A stretch of DNA of 64,000 nucleotides from the NCBI RefSeq assembly GCF_900167135.1, contig NZ_FUWZ01000002.1:1266651-1330650 (forward strand), written 5' to 3'. This DNA is from Chitinophaga eiseniae. Lineage in GTDB: Bacteria > Bacteroidota > Bacteroidia > Chitinophagales > Chitinophagaceae. Below the pieces are notes generated by a model. It worked only from the letters and a program-made list of their open reading frames with translations. It did not search any database and was not told the DNA's origin. This document shows, piece after piece, positions 46,646-55,998 of the stretch; the first letter of the stretch is position 1; the number at the start of each line of letters is the position of its first letter. The translations under genes and the position numbers were made by a program.

Positions 46646-49600
46646 TTAAAGGTTGATGGTAATACCGGCGTTATAGATGCGCATGATAGGGTAGGGCTGC
46701 CATCCCCAGCGGTCTGCCGTATTGGCCTCGGGGTCCACGCCCAGGTCCTTGACATTGTCCCAGCTGACCAGGTTCATACCGTTCACGTATATACGCGCAC
46801 TTTTCAGCTTGACTCTCTTCACCCATTCACGCGGCAGCCGGTAGCCGATCTCCAGATTTTTCAGCTTGATATAATCGGTTTTCCTGATCCAGTAGGAAGA
46901 GCTGATGAAGTTGTTGGACATATTGCTTTCAACGAGGTGCAAGGCGGGGAAAGTAGCCTTGTCCGCTGTCTCCGGTGTCCAGCGGCCTTCGTGGATAGGA
47001 CGGTAGCTTTCGCGGTAGTTGTACACCAGCTGCGCGGAGTACATCTGGCGGCCGCCCGTAGCGCCCTGGAACAGCACACTGACATCCAGGCCTTTGTAAT
47101 CTACTCCCAATGTAACGCCGAAGTAGCCGGTAGGCACGTTCAGCATGGGCAGCATCACACGGTCTGCTTCATTAATGATACCGTTGTTATCGATGTCTTT
47201 ATATTTAATATCTCCCGGTATCAGCGGGGCAAAGGTCTGTTTGGCGCTTTTAGCGATTTCGTCTTTGCTCTGGAAGAGGCCTTCTGCAATATATCCCAGG
47301 CCATAGCCGATAGGATTACCTACCTGGCTCTGGTAAGCGTAAGCCAGCTTGGGTTCATCCATTTCCAGTATTTTGTTTTTTACGTACTGATAGTTGGCTT
47401 TTGCGAAAACGCCCACCTGCCGGATATTGGTGTTTACGTTCAGTTCTACTTCCACGCCTCTGTTGACCACACGGCCCAGGTTACGGTTGAGCGCCGCCGT
47501 GATACCGAGGTAAGCAGGTATGGAGCCGGCCTGTGTAAGGATATCGCTGCGCAGCTCACGGAACACGTCCATGTTCAGTTTTATCTTGTCTTTGAGGAAG
47601 CCTGTTTCTATACCCAGATCTGTTTTAGAAGCTTTTTCCCAGGTGATGGCGGTATTCCCGATCCTGTTTTCCACATAGCCGCCTACGCCGGAGGCTACGC
47701 TGCCGAAAGTAAAGCCGCCGGTTTTCGCAAAATCGGAGATATAGAGCCAGCGGCCGTTGCCCACCAGGTCGTTACCCACATAACCGTGCGAGAAACGCAG
47801 CTTCAGGTAGCTGAGGGCGCCGTCTTTAGGCATGAAGCGCTCGTTGCTGACCATCCATGCCGCAGACACCGCGGGGAAGAAGCCATAACGGCGGCCGGGA
47901 GGGAAGTTCTCCGAGCCGTTGTAGCCGGCGTTGAATTCGAGATAGTATTTTTTATCGTAGTTGTAGGTTAAGCGGCCGACGTAGCCTTCGTATACCCTTG
48001 GCAGGTCGCCGGACTGGGAGCGGTAGTTGCGGTTGAACAGCAGCAGGCCGCCCAGTGAATGTTTGGCGAAGTCACGGTCGTACATCAGTTTCACATCGTA
48101 ATAGTAGTAACGTTCGCCGCTGGTGGCGCCGGAGCGTTGCAGGCTGGTAGCAGCGCGGTGTTGCGAGTAGGTGCCGCCGCCGGTGCCGGGAACGGTTTTA
48201 TAGCGGTAGGAATCAAATTCCTGGTCAAACGCCACGTTGATGCTGCCGTAGTTTTCGAAGGTAAAGAGACCTTTTACTTTCAGACCGGGTGTGATAAAAT
48301 CCAGTTTACGGGTGAGCGCCACACTACCGTTGGTACTGTGCCAGTAAGCGTCCAGATAGCCGTTGCGGGTGAGCATGCCGTAAGGGTTGTAGAAATCTTC
48401 CCGCATATTGCCGGAGGCGATGCTGCCATCAGGATTTTTTACCGGCGTAAGGTTGTTGGTCATCTGTGACAGTACCACCCAGAGGAATTCAAAATCGGCC
48501 CTGTCAGAGGAGGGACCGGTGCGGTTTTCGAGGCGGGAGGCCAGGTCCACCTGCAGGTCCGTATTTTTATCCAGGGTGATGTCCACGTTGGAGCGGAAGT
48601 TAAAGCGATCGTATTTGTATTTGATACCGTAAATGTTTTCGTTGGCGTGTTTATAGAGAGGCTCCTGGCGGAGGTAAGAGCCGGACACGAAGTACCGTAC
48701 ATATTTGGAGCCGCCGCTGATATTCATATTCAGGGTTTTCTGCGGGGAGAAGTTCCTGATCAATTCGTTGTACCAGTCGGTATTGGGATAGTCATAGGGC
48801 TTGAGGCCGGTGCGGAAGTATTCCAGTTGCTGGTCGGACCATACCGGCAGCATTCCGTCGTTTTTGGCCGCTTCGTTTTGCAGGAGGCCGGAGCGGTAGG
48901 AGTCCAGGAAGCGGGGGAAAGTGGTCGGCTGTTGCAGGGCGTATTGTCCGTTGATCTGTATGTTGGGAGGGCCGTCCTGACCGCGTTTGGTGGTCACGAG
49001 CACAATACCGTTGGCCCCCTGGATACCGTATAGGGCGGTAGAGGAGGCGTCTTTCAGGATAGTCACGGATTCTATTTCGTTGGCGTCCAGCTGGCCGAGG
49101 TCGGCGTTACCGCGGGGGAGGCCGTCGATCACGATCAGCGGGTTGGTGGCGCCGGTGGTGTTGATACCGCGGATGAACAGCTGGGAGTAGTCGGAGCCGG
49201 GGCGGCCGGAGCGTTGGGCTGTGATGAGGCCGGGCAGGCGTCCTGCCAGCGCGTTGGTCAGGTTGGCTACCGGGCTTTGTTTCAGCTCTTTGGTCTGTAT
49301 GCTGCTGATGGCGCCAGTAACGCTTTGCCGTATCTGTTTCTGGCCGTAACCCAGTACCACCACTTCATTAAGGCCAGCGTCGGAGGCTTTCAGGGTGATG
49401 GTGCTGAGTGTTGTTTTTCCGTTGACAGGCACTTCCTGGGAGGCATATCCCACGTAGGAGATGATCAGCACCCCGTTGGCGGGGGTGTTGATGGAGAAGT
49501 TACCGTGTTCGTCGGTGGCGGTGCCGCGGCTGGTCCCTTTGAGCTGGATGCTCACGCCTATCAGCTCTACACCGTTGTTGCCCACTACTTTCCCTTTTAC

Positions 49601-49981
49601 GGTGATATCCTGTTGTTTTTCAGCGGGGGAGATGACCACGAGGTTGTCTTCCAGGATGCGGTAGGTATAGGATTTTTGCAGCACTCCATCGAGGATGGCC
49701 GGCAGCGTGGCGTTATCGAAGTTCACATCAACTTTATCCGTGGCCGGAAATGTTTTAAAGTTATATAGAAAGCGGTAGCTGCTTTTGGTTTCGATCCATT
49801 CGAGCAGCCGGCGCATTTCCATCTGTTTGCTGTTGATGGAAAAACGGGTTTGTGAATAAACTGCCGCACGCAATTGCAGGACAAAAGCAGTCATCAGTAA
49901 CAGGCAAAGCTTCATACACAATAGTGTTTTTCTCAATAAAGACCGGGGAATGGCTGGTTGTGGACACAGCTTTTTTTTCAT
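46646..49981 (-). CDS. SusC-family receptor with N-terminal STN domain, locus 2
   Basis: From the ATG at 49981 the protein is 1111 aa. It has a signal peptide, then an STN domain (KQMEMRRLLEWIETKSSYRFLY) that talks to an anti-sigma factor, a carboxypeptidase-like domain (VKGKVVGNNGVELIGVSIQL), the plug with EVVVLGYGQKQIRQSVTGAI, and a beta-barrel. The STN domain plus the adjacent fecR and ECF sigma genes show a trans-envelope signalling receptor that activates its own locus on glycan binding. Codons further upstream (50083, 50017) extend the frame but lack signal-peptide character. Confidence 0.94.
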   Translation of the reverse strand: MKKKLCPQPAIPRSLLRKTLLCMKLCLLLMTAFVLQLRAAVYSQTRFSINSKQMEMRRLLEWIETKSSYRFLYNFKTFPATDKVDVNFDNATLPAILDGVLQKSYTYRILEDNLVVISPAEKQQDITVKGKVVGNNGVELIGVSIQLKGTSRGTATDEHGNFSINTPANGVLIISYVGYASQEVPVNGKTTLSTITLKASDAGLNEVVVLGYGQKQIRQSVTGAISSIQTKELKQSPVANLTNALAGRLPGLITAQRSGRPGSDYSQLFIRGINTTGATNPLIVIDGLPRGNADLGQLDANEIESVTILKDASSTALYGIQGANGIVLVTTKRGQDGPPNIQINGQYALQQPTTFPRFLDSYRSGLLQNEAAKNDGMLPVWSDQQLEYFRTGLKPYDYPNTDWYNELIRNFSPQKTLNMNISGGSKYVRYFVSGSYLRQEPLYKHANENIYGIKYKYDRFNFRSNVDITLDKNTDLQVDLASRLENRTGPSSDRADFEFLWVVLSQMTNNLTPVKNPDGSIASGNMREDFYNPYGMLTRNGYLDAYWHSTNGSVALTRKLDFITPGLKVKGLFTFENYGSINVAFDQEFDSYRYKTVPGTGGGTYSQHRAATSLQRSGATSGERYYYYDVKLMYDRDFAKHSLGGLLLFNRNYRSQSGDLPRVYEGYVGRLTYNYDKKYYLEFNAGYNGSENFPPGRRYGFFPAVSAAWMVSNERFMPKDGALSYLKLRFSHGYVGNDLVGNGRWLYISDFAKTGGFTFGSVASGVGGYVENRIGNTAITWEKASKTDLGIETGFLKDKIKLNMDVFRELRSDILTQAGSIPAYLGITAALNRNLGRVVNRGVEVELNVNTNIRQVGVFAKANYQYVKNKILEMDEPKLAYAYQSQVGNPIGYGLGYIAEGLFQSKDEIAKSAKQTFAPLIPGDIKYKDIDNNGIINEADRVMLPMLNVPTGYFGVTLGVDYKGLDVSVLFQGATGGRQMYSAQLVYNYRESYRPIHEGRWTPETADKATFPALHLVESNMSNNFISSSYWIRKTDYIKLKNLEIGYRLPREWVKRVKLKSARIYVNGMNLVSWDNVKDLGVDPEANTADRWGWQPYPIMRIYNAGITINL

Positions 49982-50171
49982 ACATTTGATTTGAATGTTA
50001 GACAATTTGAAACACATGACTTCCCGCACGGAAAATGTTGTTTCATTCCATGTTTGACGGCAAAAGGGGGAGTGTAGCCGCACTTCCCTTTTCTATTGGT
50101 GTATAGGGGCCCTGTTAGCCCGGTTGTGGAATAGTCGTGGATATTGGCATTGTTCTGTTCTTTTTGGTTGA

Positions 50172-51167
50172 TTATTTATAAATGATTACTGTATCTCCCT
50201 TGATTTTATAGTTAAAGTCGGCTGTCAGCTGCAGGGCTTTCAGTGCGCGGGTCACGTCTTCCCGGCGGAAGGTGCCGTTGAACCGGTTGCTGTTGAGCGA
50301 TGCATTTTTTATCAGGATGGTTTTGCCGTACCATCTTTCCATAATCCGCGCCAGTTCGGAAAATGATTTATTGTGGAATTCCAGTTTGTCTTTCTGCCAG
50401 CCGGTCTCTGTTTCGCCTTCCCGCCGGATCGGCTGCACCTCCGCGATGAACTCGCCCCAGTCTTCCCCGGAAGCCTGTTCCGCGTCTGCTTTACGGGTCA
50501 GCGTCAGTTTCTGTTGCGGCGCCAGCTGCAGCGATTTTTCCGGCAGGCTGTTCAGGCTCACCGCCACTTTGCCCTGCAGGAGGGCTGTTTCCAGCGATTC
50601 CCCGTTATAGGCTTTCAGGTTGAACCGGGTGCCCAGCACCTTAACGGTAATATCTTTCGTATGGATGATAAAAGGGTGGAGGTCGTTAGTCGCCACATCG
50701 AAATAGCCTTCGCCTTCCAGGTACACGTCGCGTTGACCATTTTTCATACCGTTGCTGTATTTCAGGCTACTGCTCACATTGAGCCATACCTTCGTACCGT
50801 CGGGGAGGGTCACCTGCCGGTGATGCCCTGCCAGGGTGCGTACCTCCTGCATCCCGGAAGGCCATATCACCCACGCCAGCGTAGCGCCGGCGATCAATAC
50901 CAGCACCGCGGCCGCGGCTTTCCACCAGGTACGCATCTTTTTAACCGGCGCCACCCACGTCTTTTCGGCCTGCAGCTGCGCTACCATACCGTCGTACAGC
51001 GCCGGCACCTCCGCCGGGCCGTCGCCCGCCAGCCGGGATTCATAGGCCTCGTACCAGGACTCCAGCAGCTGCCGTTCCTGTTCTGTACAGTCCCCCTTCA
51101 GGTATTTATCCAGCAGCTCCAACAGCTGCCGATCGGTTGTATCTGGTTGCATGCCTATATAAGACAC
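50172..51167 (-). CDS. FecR-family anti-sigma factor
   Basis: This 331-aa protein has a cytoplasmic N-terminal region that holds the sigma factor, one membrane helix (AAAAVLVLIAGATLAWVIW, about 84-102), a periplasmic FecR domain (HHRQVTLPDGTKVWLNVSSSL; GEGYFDV), and a C-terminal DUF4974-like part. It should bind the STN domain of the SusC receptor downstream and release the ECF sigma factor encoded divergently. The gap to the sigma gene is only 89 bases, so their promoters are shared or overlapping. Confidence 0.93.
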   Translation of the reverse strand: MSYIGMQPDTTDRQLLELLDKYLKGDCTEQERQLLESWYEAYESRLAGDGPAEVPALYDGMVAQLQAEKTWVAPVKKMRTWWKAAAAVLVLIAGATLAWVIWPSGMQEVRTLAGHHRQVTLPDGTKVWLNVSSSLKYSNGMKNGQRDVYLEGEGYFDVATNDLHPFIIHTKDITVKVLGTRFNLKAYNGESLETALLQGKVAVSLNSLPEKSLQLAPQQKLTLTRKADAEQASGEDWGEFIAEVQPIRREGETETGWQKDKLEFHNKSFSELARIMERWYGKTILIKNASLNSNRFNGTFRREDVTRALKALQLTADFNYKIKGDTVIIYK

Positions 51168-51256
51168 ATAACTTTTTACCCACCCTACCCCCTTCTTTTG
51201 TCTTTTTTAGGGAGATAGTATCAACATCGCCTTAATTTTTTTAACTTTTGCCCCGA

Positions 51257-51844
51257 ATGATCGAGTATTCCACCTTATCCGACCACGAACTGATAGTCCT
51301 GCTGGCACACGACGATAACAACGCCTTTAAAACGTTGTACGACCGCCATGCCCGTGTACTATACCTGGCCGCCTTCAAAAAGCTGCCCGTGCCGCATTTG
51401 CTGGAAGACCTGCTACAGGAAGTATTCCTCACCCTGTACCGCAAACGCTCCTCCCTGAGCGAAATCATCAACCTGCGCGCCTACCTCCACAGCGCCCTGC
51501 GCAACCGCATCCTCAACGAACTGCGGAACTCCCTTATCCATGAACAGCACCATCAACAGTTATCCGTTCCTGAAGCCACCGAAAGCCCCTGCAACTACGA
51601 CCTGCAGCTGCTGGAGAAACGTTTCGGCGAAGCGCTGGACAGGCTGTCGGAACGCAGCCGGGAGATATTTTTACTGAGCAGGAGAGATGAACTGTCCTAT
51701 AAGGAAATAGCAGAGCGTTTAGGCATCTCCGTGAAAGCCGTGGAGAAGCATATGGGGAAAGCGCTGCAGGTGATGCGGAGCGAGTTTAAGGATTATGGCG
51801 TAATGGCGGTGGTAGGGTTGGCGATGGTGGAGAGATGGGTGTAG
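51257..51844 (+). CDS. ECF-type RNA polymerase sigma factor
   Basis: From the ATG at 51257 (MIEYSTLSDHELIVLL) the protein is 195 aa. Sigma region 2 is DNNAFKTLYDRHARVLYLAA and region 4 is DRLSERSREIFLLSRRDELSYKEIAERLGISVKAVEKHM. Divergence from the fecR-susC operon marks it as the cognate factor of locus 2. In many Bacteroidota loci sigma and fecR are co-directional, so the divergent layout here is slightly unusual. A bidirectional terminator follows. Confidence 0.93.
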   Translation: MIEYSTLSDHELIVLLAHDDNNAFKTLYDRHARVLYLAAFKKLPVPHLLEDLLQEVFLTLYRKRSSLSEIINLRAYLHSALRNRILNELRNSLIHEQHHQQLSVPEATESPCNYDLQLLEKRFGEALDRLSERSREIFLLSRRDELSYKEIAERLGISVKAVEKHMGKALQVMRSEFKDYGVMAVVGLAMVERWV

Positions 51845-51898
51845 GTAGATGTTCAACTTACGAATCGATTGTTAGCATAAATCAGCAACTTTAAAAGT

Positions 51899-51932
51899 AA
51901 AAGGCTTTCAACATAAATGCTAAAAGCCTTTA
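51899..51932. terminator. Bidirectional terminator
   Basis: AAAGGCTTT and AAAGCCTTT (51900-51908, 51923-51931) form a stem flanked by A- and T-rich ends, between the converging sigma gene and the 433-aa secreted protein gene. Confidence 0.75.
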
Positions 51933-51953
51933 AATATATAAGTAGCGTGTTAT

Positions 51954-53255
51954 TTACGCCCTCGTCTTCTTCAATTTCACTTCCACTTTCTCTCCGGGTT
52001 TGCTCACGGTCACCACTTTCTTCACGGTGGCGCCGGCGCCGGTGCTATAGTTCCGGGTAACGGTGTTGGCGCTGGTGCCCTGGAACATGCCGTTGATATA
52101 GTGGTCTGTGTACCCAACCACTTCATTCTGGCTATAGGAGTGTGAATAGCCGAACTCTGTGTACAGCAGGTATTCTCCGGGCATCAGGTTCACAAATTCA
52201 AAGTGACCGGCATCGTCGTATACCTGGGTAGTTTTGATACATTCGGCCGCTTCATCGGAAAGCGCTATACCTTCCCGGCCTTTCTTCCGCTGGGATTCGT
52301 TGACCTTGATCCATTCTTTAAAGTAATCGTTGTACGGGATGAGGATCACCTGGGTGCCTTTAGGAGCAACCTGCTTGGCCTGGATATTCATCACCTGCAT
52401 CTTGGCCCATATAGTTCCGTTATCATTGAAGTCACGGGCAAATACCTGTCCGGAGATGATGGCGTCGCCACCTTTCACCATTTTCATGGTGGCTACTTTA
52501 TCGAAAGGCGCTTTGATAGAGTTGAAGTCTGTCTCCATATCTACCATCCGGATATGCTGACCGTTGGCCCATTCTTCCAGCTGCCAGAGGCGGCGGGTCT
52601 TTTTATCGATGAGGTAAACCATTTTATCACCGGTGGCTGGTTCTACCGCGGAGACCTCCCATACATCATGTTTACCGGTGAACTTACTAACGTACGTGTT
52701 GTTTCTCACCTCATCTACCACGATCTTTTTCATATTGTCGGTGTTGGTAGGCTTGTATTCAAACACCGACAGGTCAGTCTTATAACCGGAAGTCAGCGGC
52801 AGCGTTGACACCAGGAAAGGATAGGAGTAACTGTCTACGAAAGAGGGAACTCCTGCTTCTTTGATCACTTTTTTCTGACCTGTTTTTTTGTCGATATGAT
52901 AGCCGGTGATGTTAGGGCCGAAGTTCACCACCATATCTTTCATAGTGTTGTGCGAAGCCAGATAGATCGGCTTGAAGGTATTCAGATCGGTTACCGCCGT
53001 GTCTTTCCACGCTTCCAGCCCTGCAAGGGCGGTGACAACTGTCAGCGACAGCTTATCGTTGGTGGCATTAACATTGAAGGTGAAAGTACCGATCGCCTGT
53101 TCACGCCCCTCGTTGGTCATAAAACAAGCCAAGGTGTATTTACCGTTCTTCAGCAGCTTGGCGTCGAACTTACTCTGGGCGTTGGCGCCTCCTGAAATAG
53201 CCGCAAGCAATGTAGTGGCGGCAATGAATATTGAGTTACGTAATGGAGAAAACAT
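51954..53255 (-). CDS. Secreted protein of unknown family, 433 aa, intact paralogue
   Basis: This 433-aa protein has a signal peptide (ending GGANAQ). The first half is beta-rich with a DUF3108-like feel (TLACFMTNEGREQAIGTF; GYHIDKKTGQKKV; DVWEVSAVEPATG), and the last 170 residues look like a carboxypeptidase-regulatory beta-sandwich (GHFEFVNLMPGEYLLYTEF), ending in a lysine-rich tail. I do not recognise a named family, and the half-by-half comparison is impression only. A same-length paralogue lies 74 bases upstream on the same strand and is broken by one stop codon. Confidence 0.7.
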   Translation of the reverse strand: MFSPLRNSIFIAATTLLAAISGGANAQSKFDAKLLKNGKYTLACFMTNEGREQAIGTFTFNVNATNDKLSLTVVTALAGLEAWKDTAVTDLNTFKPIYLASHNTMKDMVVNFGPNITGYHIDKKTGQKKVIKEAGVPSFVDSYSYPFLVSTLPLTSGYKTDLSVFEYKPTNTDNMKKIVVDEVRNNTYVSKFTGKHDVWEVSAVEPATGDKMVYLIDKKTRRLWQLEEWANGQHIRMVDMETDFNSIKAPFDKVATMKMVKGGDAIISGQVFARDFNDNGTIWAKMQVMNIQAKQVAPKGTQVILIPYNDYFKEWIKVNESQRKKGREGIALSDEAAECIKTTQVYDDAGHFEFVNLMPGEYLLYTEFGYSHSYSQNEVVGYTDHYINGMFQGTSANTVTRNYSTGAGATVKKVVTVSKPGEKVEVKLKKTRA

Positions 53256-53329
53256 AGTCCTGATAATTTATCTGACAACACAAAAGTAGGCTTTTCGACG
53301 GTGGAATCTCTACTGGTAAACCAGTAGAT

Positions 53330-54631
53330 TTACTGCCTCGTCTTCTTCAGTTTCACCTCCACTTTCTCACCAGGCTTGCTCACGGTCACTACTCTTTGAA
53401 TGCTTGCCCCTGCACCGGTGCTATAGCTATTGTTGACAGTATTGGCAGAAGAATATTGGAACATGCCGTTGATATAGTGATCTGTGTACCCCACCACCTC
53501 GGTCTGGCTGTAGGTGTGTACAAAGCTGAACTCTGTGAATAGCAGGTACTCGCCGGGCATCAGGTTCACAAATTCAAAGTGGCCGACATTATCGTATACA
53601 ATAGTGGTTTTGATACATTCCGCCGCTTCATCCGAAAGAGCGACACCTCCGCGGCCTTTCTTCCGCTGCGATTCGTTTACCTTGACCCATTCCTTAAAGT
53701 ATTCAGTGTACGGGATAAGTAAAATCTAAGTCCCACGGCGCGCAACCTGCTTTGGGTCCCAATTCACCAACTGTACTTTGGCAATAATATGCTTGCTTTG
53801 CGAGTGGCTACGGGCAAACACCTGGCCGGAAATGGTGGCCTTACCACCATTGATCATTTGCAGGGTCACCGCTTTATCGAAAGGAACATTTACAGCAGCG
53901 AACGATGACTCAGTATCGACCATCTTCACCTGCAATCCTTTACTGAACACATCTACCTGCCAGAGGTGACGGGTCTTTTTGTCGCTATAGGAAACCGATT
54001 TCTCACCGGTGGAAGGTTCGTGTACGGTGACTTCCCATACATCATGATTCCCGGTGATCTTACTTACATAGACACTGTTCTTCACTTCCTTTACAACAGC
54101 TATTTTCACGCTATCGGTGTTCGAAGGCTTGTAGTCGTACACCGGAAAATCAGTCTGGTAACCGGAACTCAGCGGCAGCGTTGACAACAGGAATGGGTAG
54201 ATGTAACTGTCAACGCAAAACCGGTCTCCTGCTTCATTGATCTCGCTCGTCCGGCTGGTTTTCTTATCTACATGATAACCGGTAACATCATTACCGAAGT
54301 GCAGTATCATGTCTCGCATACTGTTGTGCGACGAGCGGTAGACAGGCCTCAAAGATTTCAGGTCCGATACAACGGTATCTTTCCAGGCTTCCATTCCGGT
54401 AAAAGCGGTGACAGCGGTCACCGAAAGCTGGCCACCCGCAGCCTGCAGACCGACAGTCAAAGTACCGATAGGGGTTTCATGGCCGTTCTTCACCTTATAA
54501 CACGCCAGTGAAAAACGATCGTTTTTCAGCAGCTTAGGGTCAAATGTTTCCTGCGCCTGTGCCTGTTGCCACAGGGCGGCAAATAATGTGGCTGCACTAA
54601 TAAATATGGATTTAGAAAAGGGAGAAAACAT
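53330..54631 (-). pseudogene. Paralogue of the 433-aa secreted protein with one in-frame TAG
   Basis: This gene is exactly as long as its neighbour (434 codons) and stays in one frame from ATG at 54631 to TAA at 53330. The frame holds a single TAG at codon 302 (53726-53728), where the intact paralogue has CAG for glutamine in the GTQVIL segment. Signal peptide, body and C-terminal beta-sandwich are otherwise preserved (for example VNESQRKKGRGGVALS downstream of the stop). A one-base C-to-T change explains the break. It may be a very recent pseudogene, an amber-suppressed gene or a sequencing error. The truncated product would be 301 aa and lack the C-terminal domain. Confidence 0.85.
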
Positions 54632-54987
54632 AGTTCAAAAATTTTTTCTGCCTATGCAAATTAGATTTTTCCCAATAATGCGCCCTATACCCAAAAACCA
54701 GTAAACCCGCAAGGGGAAAAGCATTCATGTCAGGTTATCAGAAGGACGTGCCTGATTACACATGAATGACACAGACAAAGAAAAGGAAGAGGTTGATCGT
54801 CCCGGTGGCATCAAATAACACAAGATAAGATTAACTGTTAAAACATTTCTCTGCAGCCGGCCGGTATACATGGTTATCAATAAAGCAGCTTGCCTGTAAG
54901 TCAATTTATGTGTATCTTTCATGCCTATAATACACAATTTGATACATTGTTTGAAAATCTTATCTCAACATTTTTTACTCCCGATTC
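54632..54987. other. AT-rich gap before the tandem lipoproteins
   Basis: No supported gene. A 70-codon minus frame at 54725-54937 has no signal peptide, homologue-like pattern or ribosome site that I can support. A TTTGATACAT sequence at 54938-54947 is the inverse of the ATGTATCAAA found after the second lipoprotein (57106-57115). Confidence 0.4.
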
Positions 54988-55944
54988 ATGAAGATAAAAT
55001 TGTCCATTCCCGTTTGTTGTATTACCCTTTGTACAGTACTGCTTTTTTTTTCCTGTAAAAAGAATAGCAGCAAAGAGGATATAGTCCCTCAACCGCCCGC
55101 TAAAAAGGTAGCCATTAAATTCCAGGTAGGCGACTTCACACAGGAAACAACAGGCTTCGGCAGGGCCACAAGTAACACAAATCTAAAAGATTACATTTCT
55201 TTCTTTTATTACATGGCATATGATAACAAAGGAAATATTGTCAGCAAAAAAATGCAAACAAAAGACTCATTAACTTTCGGCAGTATCCGTGATTCGTTAG
55301 CGTCAGGTGCCTATACGATCGTAATGATGGGGTCGGGAAACTTTGTTTCTGTGGATGGCTCAGGCATAGATCCCATCACGGGCTTCATGCCATTTTTACC
55401 ATTAAACGAGGCATATATTGTCTTCTTGCCGGGCTTTAACCTTACACCTATGGGGGTAATAACAGGCCATGAAATTTTCTATAAAAAGTTTACCGTCGAC
55501 GTTGGCCGGGACAGCATTGTTTCCAGTGTGTTCTTAGCAAGAATAGTTGGCAAAGTTGAGCTCAACATTCTCGACTCAACTTCTTTTTACCGCACGGAGG
55601 CAACGCTATCAATGGATTCCCAGGATTATTATATAGCCGGTGATTCTATTGCAGATCCATTTATCGATGTTAGAGGAGAACCTGTTTTTATCAGCCATGG
55701 GGTAGGGAGGTTGGAGACTTTTGTGCTTAATAACAAAAAAACATTCGACATCAAAATTAAAGGCTTTAATGCAAGCAATCAGCTGGTAGCATCCAAAACC
55801 ATCACCAATATGCGGATTGAGTGGAATAAAAAACTAATCATGAAAGGTAACCTGGCTTCCCCGGCTCCGCCTGATGGCGCCAGGGTTTCAGCGGATGCCG
55901 GATCAAACGACTGGAAAACCAATAGTACAATTATCAATTTTTGA
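54988..55944 (+). CDS. Fimbrial-anchor-like (FimB/Mfa2-type) lipoprotein, copy 1
   Basis: This 318-aa lipoprotein has the lipobox LFFSC (C23) followed by KKNSS. Beta-rich blocks recall FimB/Mfa2-type fimbrial lipoproteins, in which two sandwich domains follow a lipid anchor: LKDYISFFYYMAYDN in the first, ARIVGKVELNILDSTSFY at the middle, and IKIKGFNASNQLVASKTI in the last. The family link is by pattern only. The base composition is clearly richer in A and T than that of the neighbouring genes. A close paralogue follows 54 bases downstream. Confidence 0.6.
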   Translation: MKIKLSIPVCCITLCTVLLFFSCKKNSSKEDIVPQPPAKKVAIKFQVGDFTQETTGFGRATSNTNLKDYISFFYYMAYDNKGNIVSKKMQTKDSLTFGSIRDSLASGAYTIVMMGSGNFVSVDGSGIDPITGFMPFLPLNEAYIVFLPGFNLTPMGVITGHEIFYKKFTVDVGRDSIVSSVFLARIVGKVELNILDSTSFYRTEATLSMDSQDYYIAGDSIADPFIDVRGEPVFISHGVGRLETFVLNNKKTFDIKIKGFNASNQLVASKTITNMRIEWNKKLIMKGNLASPAPPDGARVSADAGSNDWKTNSTIINF

Positions 55945-55998
55945 CACCTCAAAGGTTATTTGAAAAATGCTATTATTTGACATATTAAACTCCCTTTT

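Noticed and set aside
54725..54937. 70-codon minus-strand frame before the tandem lipoproteins
   Set aside because: No ribosome site, signal or conserved pattern; in an AT-rich promoter region.
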